Shown in pieces: positions 11,183-22,640 of a stretch of 64,000 bases of DNA (positions are counted from its first letter, which is position 1; every line of letters begins with the position of its first letter). The DNA is from Apteryx mantelli (lineage: Eukaryota; Chordata; Aves; Apterygiformes; Apterygidae): the NCBI RefSeq assembly GCF_036417845.1, contig NW_027118693.1, positions 5,528,001-5,592,000 on the forward strand. Direction: 5' to 3'. A model generated the notes under the pieces. It worked only from the letters and a program-made list of their open reading frames with translations. It was not told where the DNA came from and made no database searches. A program made the position numbers and the translations under genes.

Positions 11183-12118
11183 ATGTCCAACAGCAGCTCC
11201 CCCACTGAGTTCCTCCTCCTGGCATTTGCTGACATGTGGGAGCTGCAGCTCTTGCACTTCTCGCTCTTCCTGGGCATCTACCTGGCTGCCCTCCTGGGCA
11301 ACGGACTCATCATCACTGCCGTAGCCTGCAACCATCGCCTCCACACCCCCATGTACTTCTTCCTCCTCAACCTCTCTGTTCTGGACCTTTGCTCCATCTC
11401 CACCACTGTCCCCAAATCCATGGCCAATTCCCTGAGCAACACCAGGGCCATTTCCTACTCAGGATGTGCTGCCCAGATCTTTCTGCTTGTCTTTTTGTTC
11501 TCAGCACAATATTCTCTTCTCACAGTCATGGCCTATGATCGCTACGTTGCCATCTGCAAACCCCTGCACTACGAGACCCTCATGGGCAGCAGAGCTTGTG
11601 TCAAAATGGCAGCAGCTGCCTGGGCCAGTGGTTTTCTCCATGCTGTGCTGCACACTGGAAACACTTTTTCTCTACCACTCTGCCAAGGCAATGCGGTGGA
11701 GCAGTTCTTCTGTGAAATTCCCCAGATCGTCAAATTCTCCTGCTCAGACTCCTACCTCAGGGAAGTTGGGCTTATTGTGCTTAGTGCCTGTTTATTCTTT
11801 GGGTGTTTTGTTTTCATTCTTCTGTCCTATGTGCAGATCCTCACAGTCGTGCTGAGGATCCCCTCTAAGCAGGGACGGCACAAAGCCTTCTCCATGTGCC
11901 TCCCTCACCTGGCTGTGGTCTCCCTCTTTGTCAGCACTGTCGTATTTGCCCATTTGAAGACCCCCTCCATGTTATCCCCAGCTCATGATCTGGTGGTTGG
12001 AGTTCTGTACGTGGTGGTGCCTCCAACACTGAACCCGCTCCTCTACAGCTTGCTGAACAAGGAGCTCAAGGAGGCCCTGAAGAAACTGATTCCACTGGGA
12101 CAATGTCAGCACCTGTAA
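11183..12118 (+). CDS. Intact olfactory receptor, family-14-like
   Basis: An uninterrupted 311-residue frame with the full set of class II (tetrapod-type) odorant receptor motifs. It is a seven-helix, G-protein-coupled plasma-membrane receptor expected in olfactory cilia. N-terminus: an N-glycosylation site NSS at residues 3-5. Helix 1 carries GNGLI, and PMYFFLLNLS opens helix 2 near residue 56. The MAYDRYVAIC signature ends helix 3 at about 116-125, KAFSMCLPHL opens helix 6 near 236, and PPTLNPLLYSL lies in helix 7 near 284. The segments STTVPKSM, KPLHYETLM and QFFCEIPQIVKFSCSDSYL are typical of the OR14 group that is multiplied in birds. The start chosen is the first ATG giving the usual short N-terminus of about 25 residues before helix 1. 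Length is normal. It has no close coding neighbour. The ligand cannot be inferred. Confidence 0.93.
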   Translation: MSNSSSPTEFLLLAFADMWELQLLHFSLFLGIYLAALLGNGLIITAVACNHRLHTPMYFFLLNLSVLDLCSISTTVPKSMANSLSNTRAISYSGCAAQIFLLVFLFSAQYSLLTVMAYDRYVAICKPLHYETLMGSRACVKMAAAAWASGFLHAVLHTGNTFSLPLCQGNAVEQFFCEIPQIVKFSCSDSYLREVGLIVLSACLFFGCFVFILLSYVQILTVVLRIPSKQGRHKAFSMCLPHLAVVSLFVSTVVFAHLKTPSMLSPAHDLVVGVLYVVVPPTLNPLLYSLLNKELKEALKKLIPLGQCQHL

Positions 12119-15100
12119 CTGTCCCATGTGCATCCACTCATCATTAGCAGGGTATCTGGCATCAAGGTTCTGTGTTCTGGTCTTTCTTTCCTACTTTTCT
12201 CTTTTACATCATTGTTAAAAGAACAATTGTTTTGGTTCCTACCACCCCTTCTCAGGAAACTCTCATCTGAATCTGACGCAGAGACCGTGTTGAAGCAGGA
12301 AGCCAGGCTTCCCCCTTCATCAGCAGAGATGGGGGAACCTCGGAGGCCGCTAGTCTGAGCTCCCTCAGATGCCCCCAGTGCAATGAGGGGAGTTTCCCTT
12401 TGCAGTGTCGCTTTCGGCACTGACACTGAGGGAGTTCAGGGGAACAGAGTCAGGCTTGGATGAGCACAGGTGGGCTGAGACCATGGGTCCCATGTCCATT
12501 AGGAGAGCTCAGCTCCCCTGGCCACAGTCACACTGTGATTCCACTGCCCTCTTCTGTAAGGCTGGCAGCCAGCTGTCACTGTGGGTTGGTCCCTTGCATC
12601 TACACTGCTCCAACACTCAAAGCAGAGCAGGAGCGGAGAGGAGGGGAGGGGAGGAGAGTCTGGACACAGCTTGTGGGGACAGAGCCTGTGCTCCTCAGGA
12701 CCATCCCCCCACTGCCACAGCAGGAATTTCTGGGTTGCAGCCTTTGCATGGGGCCTGCATCTTTCCTGGAGACACATCCAGCAAAGCCAGCAGGACTTTC
12801 TCCTTTCAGGGCTATTCTCCCTATTTCCACCTGATCCTGCTGTGCTCTAGTGTGGCTATATGGGCTAAGCGTTCTCCTAACGTGGTGGTGGTAGCGTTGT
12901 GCTTCCCTGTGCATTCCTGTGAAGACAGGCAGGAGCAGGCTTTGGGCACCTTTATGCCAGAGCTGGTCTCCAGAGCAACATTTCTATAATAAAAGGGGAT
13001 CTCCTCTGTGATGTGCCTGAAGTCTGGCCTTTCTTCAGAAGGGGGGAGTCAAGAATATTCCCATGGGATTGCACCACAAAAGGGCTTGCTGTTCTGCTTG
13101 TGAACTCCATGGGCTCCGGAGGACAAGCTCAGAGTCTCCAAGTGATCTGTTAGGGACCACGGATTGGATTTGGGGCTCATTCCCCAGTGACCAGTGCCAG
13201 TGGAGATGGAGAACGGTCTCTGAGTTGCCCACCCAGGGCTATCACACAGGTGACAGTGCTGATGGCAGATGGCCACACTTCTGGAGGGGAATCTGAACCC
13301 CCAGGAGAGCTCAGGGGATCTCCAGGGACAATGTGTGCCTGTGGGTGGGCAGTGAGTGGAGCCTCACAAAGTGAGAGACAGTCCATGGTGGAGTAAGCAG
13401 AATGTACAGCACTAAATCCAGGTATGCACAGGGAAAGGAAGGCTCTGCAACCTGCGGAGAGGCAGTGGGGACCCTGGAGGCACCGGGAAGGGGGCCTGGA
13501 GAGGGATTCGTGCACCCTCCGTGAAACACCATAGGCTGGAGTTAGTGCCCACCCAAACACATCTCCTGCCATTGCAGACACCTTGGGGTCACTCTGAGCA
13601 CTGTCCATGAGCACAGGCACGTGCCAGCAGTGTCAGTGGTGGTGATGCCTGTGTGGTTGGGCCCTCTTGCCACCTGAGCAGCATGGCCAGTGCCGAGTCA
13701 GGAGTTCCCCTGTGGCCCCACAGTTCGCTCACGCTGCAGAGCAGCAGTGGCAGCGTGGGGCCCTGCGGGGAGCACCAGGGAAGGGTGCAGGCAGGGCTGG
13801 ACAGGCCAGCGTGGACATTCGCACGTGGGGAAAGGCTCTGTGGGGAGCAGGGATGTCCCAGGAGAAAAGCAGGGCAGCATTCAGTGATGGAAAATGAGAA
13901 CGAGAAACAGGTTTCTCTGCGCCGCAGCTCGGGGCAGGCTGCTCTGTCCCTGCGGCAGCAGGAGGTGCCGGAGGGGGCTGCAGGGCCAGGGCTCTCGTGC
14001 TGTGCTGGTCAGCGGGGTGGGCATGGAGGGTCTGCAGGCAGACAGGGAGGGGGATCTGCTGGTCACAAGAGCAGGGGAGACAGAGTGACGGGTGTCATTG
14101 CGGGGCCTCCTCCCCCTTGCCGGGGAGCTGCTGCCCTTGTCCTTGGGCCTGGCCTGAGTTACGCTGTGGACATGCCTGTGCCTGGCCCTGCCCCTCTCAG
14201 GCCCTCACCCAACGCAGTCCCCGTCCTGCTGGCCTGACTCCCCATCTCTACCTCGGACATACCTGTGCACTGCAGTCAAAAGGAGTTATTTGGTTTGAAC
14301 CGCTATGCAGGTACCACTGCACAGAGTGTTATCTGGACGAAAAAGTGAAGGCAGCCCCTTGGGTCTGGTTTTACGATGGGCAGTTAGGAGAGCAGGGCTT
14401 TCTGTATCACAGCTCAAGTGTTTATGCACCGTTTGTGACTGGGTTGCTGCTACAAAGAGTATGCTGTCAGGAGCAGCAAGAGCGGAGCTGCTGCGTACGG
14501 GAAGGGGATCTGGGAGCCGAGTGTGGCGGCAAGGCAGGCAGGGCAGTGACCCACTGGCGAGAGGTGCCGTCCTGCAGTGCCCAGGCAAGAGGAACAGAGC
14601 AGGTTTGGGGATGGTAACCAGCATCAGGCATGGTCCAGTGATCACCAGAAAAGACCATAGGGCTCCAACCAGCCCTGCTTGGCATGGGAGGTTGCACTAG
14701 AGATCTCCAGAGGTCCCTTCCCACCAAAACTCCTCTGCCACTCAATGAATGGAAGGACCATGGGCACAGAGACAGGCTCTGCCTGTTCCCCCAGGCTGCT
14801 CTGCCAGTGGGTGAGAGGCAGAGCCCTTGGCCATCCCCACGCTTCCTTGTCCTCCTCTGCCTCTGAGTGGGACATCGCCTGGGTCCAGATAGGGCCCCGC
14901 TCATGGCCCCAGCGCAGGTTGCTCCCTGCAAAGGGTGAAACCCTGACATTCCCAACACGGAGCTGACGCCAAAGCAGCATCCAGAGCCCAGCCAGCCCCA
15001 GAGCCATCAGCCCTCCCTGGCCCAGCCACAGGGCCCTGAGAAGGACTGCTCACCCTGCCCCACTGTCCCCCTTTCCCCTGTGGTCAGCAGCAGCTCTGCC

Positions 15101-16870
15101 TGGCCAATGTGGGGACTGTGGACCCCACAGGACTGGTGTCCGGAGGTGCCGGGGCACTGGGCAGCCCTGTAGGCATGTGGGGTGTTCCCCGCTGTGCAGG
15201 CACAGACGTGTGCAGGTGAGCTGTGCTGCCCCAAGGCAGGCAGGCAGTGTGGCCAGCAGTGTGGCGTTGGGGGGCTGTTGGGGACCGCCAGCTCTTCCCC
15301 CACCAGGGCCTCTATCAAGCACTTCGTGGAGGGGTCGGGAAGGAGAAGGCTCCCTCCCGATGCTGCTGGCTGTCTGGTGAGAGCTCAAGTGGGCTCTGCC
15401 AGATGGGGATGCTGGCAGGGCCTGGGACGCTCTGTTTCCACCCTGCCCCACTCCCAGAGTCCAATACTCTATGACCAGGGTCTCTTACTTTTCCCATGCA
15501 GAGAGGATGTAATGCTTAATACCAAATGTACATATCTGAAGACATTTGACATTACATGTGATTTGAATTTAGCAGAATGATACAGCTATATACTGAAATC
15601 ACAACACACGTCTAACTTAAACTTAGCAGAATATTGCAATTGCAATATACAGTTGGGACACAGTGCAAATGTGATTCCCATTACTGGTCCCTGTAACATG
15701 CTGGAAGCCATGGAGGCTCATGGGCATCTCCCAAACACAAGAGATGGACACAAACCGGGGGGGACATATCCATAGCTCTGCTCCATTCAGCCCCCAACCT
15801 GCCAGGCCCCTGCATCTCAGGGCACAGAGCCTGGCACCCAAGGGGGGGGGCTCACCCTGTCCCACAGCACAAGTCTGCATGCCTGGGAGGAAGTGCCTGT
15901 GACTTGGCCTCTCCCTTCCCACTGACCATCATGGGAGGCTGGGGGACCAGCTCAGGCCATTAGGGCTCTCTAAACCTGAGAGAGTCAGTGAACAGACAGT
16001 CATCTGCAGGGAGGTGAGGGGAAGCCCATGCATGGGATCTCTCCTCCTGACTTTTCCTCAGGAGTTTGGAGGAGTCCTGATGATTTCTCTGCCTCAGTTT
16101 CCTTTTCAAAGGGGCATGTCCCAGAGTTTGAGTGAATGAGAGTTATGGGGAGAGCCACGTGCCAGAGGAGTTTTCAAAGTTTCCAGGAGCTCAGAGGTTT
16201 CTTTCTCCTGCCAATTAAGCACTGTTCTTTCTCTGCAGTCCCTGGGGAGAGACGAGCTGCAGCTTTATCCTTCAGAGACTCCTTAGTGCTATTAACCCCA
16301 GGACAGTGTGGAGAGCAGGGGGCATGCATGTGCTGCTGGACACATGCCACAGGAGCTGCTAGAAGAAGATGGCAAGGGCAGAGCAATGCCTGAGCCCTGG
16401 GACAAGGTTTGCAGAGAGCTCAAGGAAGAGAAGGACATGGTGGGGAAGAGACAGGAGCTGAGACCTCAGCTTGATCGTCCTTCCCAGGAACAATCAGCAC
16501 AGAGGTCGTCACATCATCCTGAGGATTGCAGCTTTGTGTTGTGTCTTCTGAGTCAGGTCTGTTCCTCTGGAGCTGGTGAGGCTTTGCATGGTGGCACCTC
16601 TGGGCAAGAATGGTACGGGCATGTCCTTTTTTGCATGCCTTTCCCCCACCATCTCCCTCTTCCCTCTACGCATTTCCTCGATTCCCTTGTTTGATGAGCA
16701 GAGTGCTGGTGAGCTTGCCAGTGGGTGCAGAGTTAGACTTTATGCCTTTGCTGCTCCTGGGCCACCCCAGGGCCCTGCCGGGGGCACCCACACCTCAGCT
16801 GGGAGGTGGGATCCAGGTAGAGGGCTGTGTTTCTCCAGCAGGGAATTCCCTGGCCATGCACACGGGCATA
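12119..16870. other. Intergenic DNA between olfactory receptor gene and CR1
   Basis: The 4.7-kb stretch is fairly GC-rich with many overlapping frames on both strands, none carrying a recognisable domain. A CR1 remnant lies near 14640-14730. A short AT-rich patch at about 15500-15650 contains no gene that I can see. Confidence 0.4.
14640..14730 (+). mobile_element. Small CR1 remnant
   Basis: The string GAGATCTCCAGAGGTCCCTT with its preceding GGTTGCACTAG matches the conserved tail of avian CR1 elements. The left part is diverged and the true 3' end is missing. Confidence 0.5.
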
Positions 16871-17305
16871 TCGCAGAATCACGGAATCGCTGAGGTTGGA
16901 AGGGACCTCTGGAGATCATCTAGTCCAACCCCCCTGCTCAAGCAGGGTCACCTAGAGCACATTGCACAGGATTGCGTCCAGGCGGGTTTGGAATATCTCC
17001 AGAGAAGGAGACTCCACCACCTCTCTGGGCAACCTCTTCCAGTGCTCTGTCACCCTCACAGTGAAAAAGTATTTCCTCATGTTCAGATGGAATTGTCTGT
17101 GTTTCAGTTTGTGCCCGTTGCCTCGCGTCCTGTCACTCGGCACCACTGAAAAGAGTCTGGTCCCATCCTCTCAACACCCTCCCTTCAGATACTTGTACAC
17201 GTTGATAAGATCTCCTCTCAGCCTTCTCTTCTCTAGGCTAAACAGGCCCAGCTCTCTCAGCCTTTCCTCATAAGAGAGATGCTCCAATCCCCTAATCATT
17301 TTTGT
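16871..17305 (-). mobile_element. CR1 LINE, minus strand, 5' truncated
   Basis: On the plus strand the fragment opens with AGAATCACGGAATCGCTGAG, the complement of the CR1 3' tail, followed by GGTTGGAAGGGACCTCTGG and TCTAGTCCAACCCCCCTGC. The minus strand retains the end of the second reading frame (17146-16952), including the piece [20 protein letters not shown], which is the C-terminal end of the CR1 replicase. It is better preserved than the copy at 6.7 kb, and therefore younger. Confidence 0.88.
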
Positions 17306-18261
17306 AGCCCTTGGGCATATCTTGGGCATCTGCCTTTAACAGGAGGGGAACAATGCTTCTTCCCAATCTCACCCAGCACTCACCATGGAGACACCCACCC
17401 CTGCTCCCAGCAAAGCTGCTCAGGGAGCCTCGCGAGTACAGCTGTCAGGGCTGAGGTCCAGCTGCTGGGCTGCACCGCGAGGCAGCCCCAAAGCCCTCAG
17501 AAACCATTGCTGAGGGGGGGACTACACAAAGCGAATGATCTTCCCTGTGCTCTTCTCTTCCACCCTGCTCAAAATCTCTCTTGCCCATATTGGCTGATCA
17601 GCTCAGGTGTCCATCTTCTCTCACATCTATCTCACTTGTCTCTCTTAAGCCTGTGGGGGCCTCTCTGAGAGCCCTCTCACGCAGTCATGCTGCATGGTGC
17701 CATTGATGTCAACTCCTGATCCACACACTGTCAAAGGAAGCATGCAGCCTGTCCCTTCCAAGACAAGTGTTTCAGAGAGCTGAAATCAGCTGCTTGGTGC
17801 AGTGCCCCTCCTCCTCCTTTGGGGAGAAAGGGCTTCTGGCATGATGTGCTCACATAAAGGGAATTTCTTGCCTGGTAGGGACTGTGGTTGCTCTTCAGAA
17901 TAACTTCAGGTGTAGGAGAGACCCTGTCACAGGCTGAGTGAATGCTTGCTCTCCTCTAACCCCCCCCGCAAGCAGGAAATGAGCACCTCCGGGGAGCAGC
18001 TCACCTCTGTGGTTCCCCTAGAAGGGGCTTCTCTTTAGATACACGGCTTAAGTCTCCGGGAGAACCATATTCTCTCCTTTCCCTAGTCCTGGAGGCCATA
18101 AAGCGGACACAAACACAGTCAGAGAAGGGCCAAAGTCCATGTTTTCTCTGACAGAAACTTCCTCCACGATTCTTTTATACAAGAACAAAAGAAAGAAATG
18201 AATCCTCTTTCTTGTAGGTTGCCTTGCTGGCAAAAGAGGAATGAGGGACCTGCGGTGATTC
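17306..18261. other. Intergenic DNA before the receptor pseudogene
   Basis: No gene, repeat or regulatory site could be supported. A minus-strand 80-codon frame (18290-18048) overlaps the start of the receptor pseudogene and is judged a chance frame. Confidence 0.4.
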
Positions 18262-19222
18262 ATGGAGAAAGGGGAATGGGACAACCGCACATCACCAGTA
18301 GAGTTTCTCCTGTTGGGAATGGAGAGTGTCCCCTCACTCCAGACACCACTCTTCCTCCTCTTGCTTATGATCTACTTGGTCATCGTGTCTGGGAACATCC
18401 TCATCGTTGTGCTCGTGGTGGCAGACCAGCATCTGCACGCTCCCATGTACTTACTTCTTCCTGGGCAATCTGTCCTCCTTGGAGACTTGCTACAGCTCCA
18501 CCATCCTGCCCCGGCTGCTGGCCAGCTTCCTGACTGGGGACAGGACCATCTCTGCTCATGACTATATGGCTCAGCTCTATTTCTTTGGTTCTTTTGCAGC
18601 TACTGAGTGTTTCCTGCTCACGGCCATGGCCTGCAATCGGTACTTGGCCATATGCCAGCCCCTGCTCTATGCAAGCCTCATGACCTGGAAGGTCTCTCTA
18701 CGGCTGGCAGCAGCATCGTGGCTACTGGGATTCCTTCTCACTACAATAGCCACTTTTTTCTTATCCCACTTAAGGTTCTGTGGCCCCAAGGCAATGGACC
18801 ACTTCTTCTGTGATTTTATCCCTTTGCTGGAGCTTACCTGCAGTGACACCAGTGTTGTCAAACTACTAGGTTTCACACTGTCTCTCTTGGATGTAGTCTC
18901 CCCCTTCCTATTCACACTGGCATCCTATGTGTGCATCAGAGCTGCTATCCTGAAGATCCCATCTAGTGTGGGCAGGCAGAAGGCCTTCTCCACCTGCTCC
19001 TCTCACCTCACCGTTGTCACGGTTTTCTATGGCACCCTCACCGTTGTCTACCTGATAGCCAGAACAGCCCCTCTGAGGCAGCTCAACAAAGTCTTCTCCT
19101 TTTTCTACACCGTCCTCACGCCCCTGCTCAACCCTCTCATCTACAGCTTGCGGAACAGGGAGGTCAGGGAGGCCCTCAGAAAAGTGGTCAGGAATGCTCT
19201 GGCTTGTACCCAGAGCTCATAG
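18262..19222 (+). pseudogene. Olfactory receptor pseudogene, family-11-like, one 4-bp frameshift
   Basis: The N-terminal part is open from the ATG at 18262, with an NRT glycosylation site and helix 1 motif SGNILIVV, up to the HAPMY motif that begins helix 2. At about 18447-18455 the bases read GTACTTACTTC, where one TTAC unit is duplicated in tandem. The original frame then runs to a stop near 18561, while the receptor reading continues in the next frame to the stop at 19222. The continuation keeps ATECFLLTAMACNRYLAIC, RFCGPKAMDHFFCDF, KAFSTCSSHLTVV and LLNPLIYSLRN. The LRFCGP and CSSHL-FYGTL segments suggest the OR11 group. Apart from the frameshift the sequence looks recent. A second oddity is NRY in place of DRY at the end of helix 3. 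The 4-bp unit could be a sequencing error, but asparagine at DRY would remain. Confidence 0.88.
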
Positions 19223-19794
19223 CAGTTTTGCACTCCTCTGTACAACACACTGCTGGTTCTGCAAAGTAGTAAAGTCAATATGGGAAATAGTAGGCTGCAT
19301 ATTAGGTAACCCCTGAGAGGAACACAGCAATGAGAATATTGGTGGAAAGCAGAAGGGAAGAGAGGATATTAAATCGATTAAACTGCATGGTTTAGAAGGG
19401 AAGGGAAATAATGTCCCATTCTTGTTGCTTCCTTGACAGACAAAGTGGTGTTGCTGTGCATGGGAAATTTTACAATGTTGTCTTTTTTCTTTTTTTTCTT
19501 CTTCCTCCTGTGTTGAGAGGGAATTCATCTGGGGTGAAATGTGAGCGGACAGGGAGGGAGATGGGGAGTGGCAGTACTTTCCTGACTGCAGGTTCCTTGG
19601 ATGGGAGCCATTCCCTTCTGCTGTGACCACTTCCAGGGTAGAGGTTGGTGCCTCAGCCTGTAGCTCTCATTACACTACTGTCCAACGGAAATGCATATAC
19701 TGCCCAAACACATGTTGGTGTCTCCTGTCATTTGTGACGGCCTTGAGTCTCCCAGACATTTGTGGGTTCCTGGCAGATAGCGAGGGGAAATAGT
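19223..19794. other. Intergenic DNA, nothing recognised
   Basis: Follows the receptor pseudogene. It holds a T-rich run near 19480-19505. No coding frame or repeat could be supported. Confidence 0.4.
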
Positions 19795-20311
19795 TGTTAA
19801 AGAATATTGCACTGAAGCTGTCTAGAGTTGATCGCTTAGCATAACTTGCTTAGCATTAGTAGCTGAATTTGCTGAAGTCTTAGGCCGCAAGCTGTGAACT
19901 TTCTCCTAGATATTACCTAGTTATGGGAAAGAGGGCCCCAGAGCTGGTTCAAGGCGGGAAGATAAAGAAGTTAAAACCGAGAGCAGAAGCTGCAACCTTG
20001 AAAATAGGATAAGAAGCAGCCTGCCTAGAGACAATGAAGGAACCCAATGAAGAAGGGGAAAACCCCAGGTCTAAATATTAATATTGGTCCAAACTATCGC
20101 ATGAGGGTGGGAATTTAGATTGTAAGGGTATAATTGCCCAGGGATTTCTTTGTTCGGGGTCTCTCTTCAGAGGCACCCAGCTCGAGCTGTAATTACTGTA
20201 CGTGCATCATTAAAATTTGTGTTGTTCCATTCTGACTTTGAACTTTTGCCTCAGCGGGAACCTAGGGTCAGACCCTGTTATAGTGGCCAGCGAGCCTAAT
20301 TGTCCATAACA
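19795..20311 (+). repeat. Probable solo LTR
   Basis: The segment starts TGTTAAAG and ends CCATAACA, giving TG...CA ends with a short inverted terminal match (TGTTA/TAACA). Length is about 517 bp, similar to the other LTRs here. An ATTAAA signal at about 20210 is followed by a GT/T-rich stretch, as expected for R-U5. No duplicate copy exists in the window to confirm the limits, and I see no clear target-site duplication. Its right end lies exactly where satellite sequence begins. Confidence 0.5.
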
Positions 20312-20481
20312 CCAGGCATATGGCTGCAGTTTGTGGTTGCGAGGTCACTTGGGCCACAGGGCCTGATAGGGCAGTGCTGGTGATGTGGCTGTAGTTTGTG
20401 GTTGCGAGGTCACTTCTGGCTCAGTGCCTGATAGGCCAGTGCTGGTGCTGTGGCAGCAGTTTGTGGTTGTGAGGACACTCG
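20312..20481 (-). repeat. Inverted satellite sliver between two LTRs
   Basis: About 2.6 monomers of the 65-bp satellite in minus orientation (TGCAGTTTGTGGTTGCGAGG, then CTGATAGGCCAGTGCTGGTG). It is bounded on the left by the solo LTR ending at 20311 and on the right by the provirus LTR starting at 20482. Confidence 0.85.
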
Positions 20482-20988
20482 TGTTAAAATCATCTTTTTT
20501 CTTTTGTGCGTTCACGGGCAGCGGTAATGAGCAGCAGGAGTCAGATTTCTAAATTTTAAAGTTTTACTGCGAGCAATAAGGTGCCTCTTAGAGCAGAAGA
20601 AGGGACCCAAGCAGCTTTCTGTTACCACTTTTAAGCAGTAGTAAGTTGTTACATATTCAACACTTTAGTTTACATAACTAACCAGATCTAGCCACGATTC
20701 TCAGTTCTACCAATCCCCTTGCCATGATACAGTAAGAAGTAGTTCCATTCCAGCCTTATTTGATCCATCTTATAAGTATTCATTTGCTAATTTACACCTC
20801 CTTTGGTGTTACCTTTGAAGAACTTTTTGTGCTGCTGGCTGGGTTAAACTGGCTTCTTCGCAGTTCTTCAACTTTGTACGAAAAACAGGGCTAAGGCAAG
20901 GTCAGAGAAGATGTTCTGCTTGCAGGGCGCTGTGACCTTGCATGTTCTTTCTCCGCAAAACTAGAGTATAGTGGAAATTTTCTTAACA
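20482..20988 (-). repeat. 3' LTR of the minus-strand provirus
   Basis: On the minus strand it starts TGTTAAGA at 20988 and ends TTTTAACA at 20482, a good terminal inverted match, 507 bp in all. The polypurine tract sits directly before the start. The end part (CTGCTGCTCATTACC and the TTATTG that precedes it) recurs in the 5' LTR fragment at 25472-25588, which confirms it as R-U5. Confidence 0.82.
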
Positions 20989-21000
20989 TTCCCTCCTTTT
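20989..21000 (-). promoter_or_regulatory. Polypurine tract of the minus-strand provirus
   Basis: The minus strand reads AAAAGGAGGGAA immediately before TGTTAAGA, the LTR start. Standard position for plus-strand priming. Confidence 0.75.
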
Positions 21001-21043
21001 ATTTCATGCATGCCTGCTTCCAATGTTATGCTGGTCTATACTT

Positions 21044-21713
21044 TTATCCCCTTACACACGAGAGGCGTATCTGACCCATGCATGAGATACAACAGAAAAG
21101 CACAGTTCCTACTGCCAGAATTAACATTAAAATTATTAAAACACATCTGGTCCACCCTCCCAGATCTGGTAGCCATGACCACAACCACGACCACTCTGCT
21201 GCTAGGCTACTGGACAGGGACTGCTCTTTGGCTATCCGATGGAAGGTACGAACATGTCGTTGAATGACATTTACATCATATTCAGTTTGTTTTGATTTGT
21301 TTGCATAAAAACAAATGTGGCCAACAGGTAAACTAAAGCCCATCGATTTTGGATGGCTAATTGAGAGAGAGAGCTCACTTCTATTTGTAGATTTTTTAAG
21401 GCATGTTGACATGCCATGGAGCTTTATCATAGGAATGTGCCTTAAAGGGTTGCTGCCAAAAATCTGGCACCCTAGGGTGTAAATATGTCAAACTGGACTG
21501 ATAGCAGCCCAAAGCAGAAACAGGCTCTGCTAGACAACCAAAATTGGTGTCCAGGGATTGAGGCTGGTATAGGCAGTACCAACATTCTGACACATTCCCT
21601 ACTTGTGAGACCTTAGTCATAAATTGTACAGTGCGATTATTTTCCCAGCCTAGGGTTAAACTTGTAATAGCTATAAAAGACAGAAATGACCCAGAAATCA
21701 CATTTAAACACAT
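21044..21713 (-). pseudogene. Env remnant: surface and membrane-anchor pieces
   Basis: Two overlapping minus-strand frames. The first (21713-21396) begins with a hydrophobic segment and has paired cysteines (ECWYCLY), resembling the start of a surface subunit. The second (21430-21044) ends with SWLPDLGG, a hydrophobic membrane span VLIILMLILAVGTVLFC and a cysteine pair, the layout of a transmembrane subunit tail. The fusion peptide, heptad repeats and the cysteine motif of the TM ectodomain are absent, so a large internal deletion joined the two ends. It cannot make a working envelope protein. Confidence 0.6.
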
Positions 21714-21839
21714 AGCACAAAATAATTACAGAGTGTGACAAATCTATACAGTTTTCCTTGAAGAGGTTTTCCTGCTGTTGCACAGGAATTCTCTCTTCTG
21801 CAGCAGATGCTCAAGAAACTGGAATGGCCTCTGAGGAGG

Positions 21840-22634
21840 TCGCAGTGCTGGGGGCCGCCTTTACTTGGGAGTGATGAATCCAGGTTTCTTTACCTGCAAC
21901 CTTAAGAGCAAAATAAGGGCACAATAACACCTGTACAGGGCCCTCCCAGTTTGGTTGTAACATGGTTTTGGCTTTATGAGTTTTTACAATACCATAATCT
22001 CCCAGTCAGTATGGATGGAGGTAATCTCCTAAAGGCAGAGGTTGGGTAATTACAGCTGTATATCTCTTATTCTTGAAACTATTCTGCAGACACATAACGT
22101 ATTGGGTAACAGCTTCATCTCCTGCCAAAAGGCAGGTATGTGCTGGCACAAAAGTTCCTGGCATCCTACCTGGTCTGCCAAACAAAATTTCAAAGGGGTC
22201 AACCCATGGCTTGGGCCCAGGCATTGCCTTAATTCCCATAATGCTAATGGCAATGCTTCTGTCCCCTTCCACTGAGTCTCCCTGCAAATTTTGGCTAACT
22301 TTATTTTTAGTATACGATTCATCCTTTCTACCTGCCCTGAGGATTGAGGATGATAAGGTATACATAGTCTTCTCTGAATTTCCAGTGTTTCATATATTGC
22401 TTTTAGTATTTCAGCAGTAAAATGAGCTCCTTTATCAGAATCTATTTCCTCCGGTACCCCAACGTGTGGTATGATACCTTTCAGTAAGGCTTTTACTACC
22501 ACTTGGGCTGTAGCCTTCCTGACTGGGAATGCTTCCACCCAACGGGATAATTGTTCAACTATGACTAACAGATGTTTCTGTCCTTCTTTCAGGGTCATGT
22601 CTGCAAAATCCGTTTGTAATTTTTGAAACGGCAT
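21840..22634 (-). pseudogene. Integrase of the minus-strand provirus
   Basis: A 194-codon frame (22634-22050) carries the catalytic core: first aspartate in QTDFADMT, second in DSDKGAHFT, glutamate in SSGQVERMN, so the DDE triad is intact. An overlapping 119-codon frame (22365-22006) takes over after a frameshift. Between about 21960 and 21840 the minus strand reads NWEGPVQVLL and WIHHSQVKAA, the GPY/F-type C-terminal module characteristic of gamma-like integrases. The enzyme would join viral to host DNA, but the reading frame is broken. Confidence 0.82.
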
Positions 22635-22640
22635 CCAAGC

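Noticed and set aside
12405-12989. 194-codon frame downstream of the receptor gene
   Set aside because: Overlapping frames of similar length on both strands, no domain, no splice pattern.
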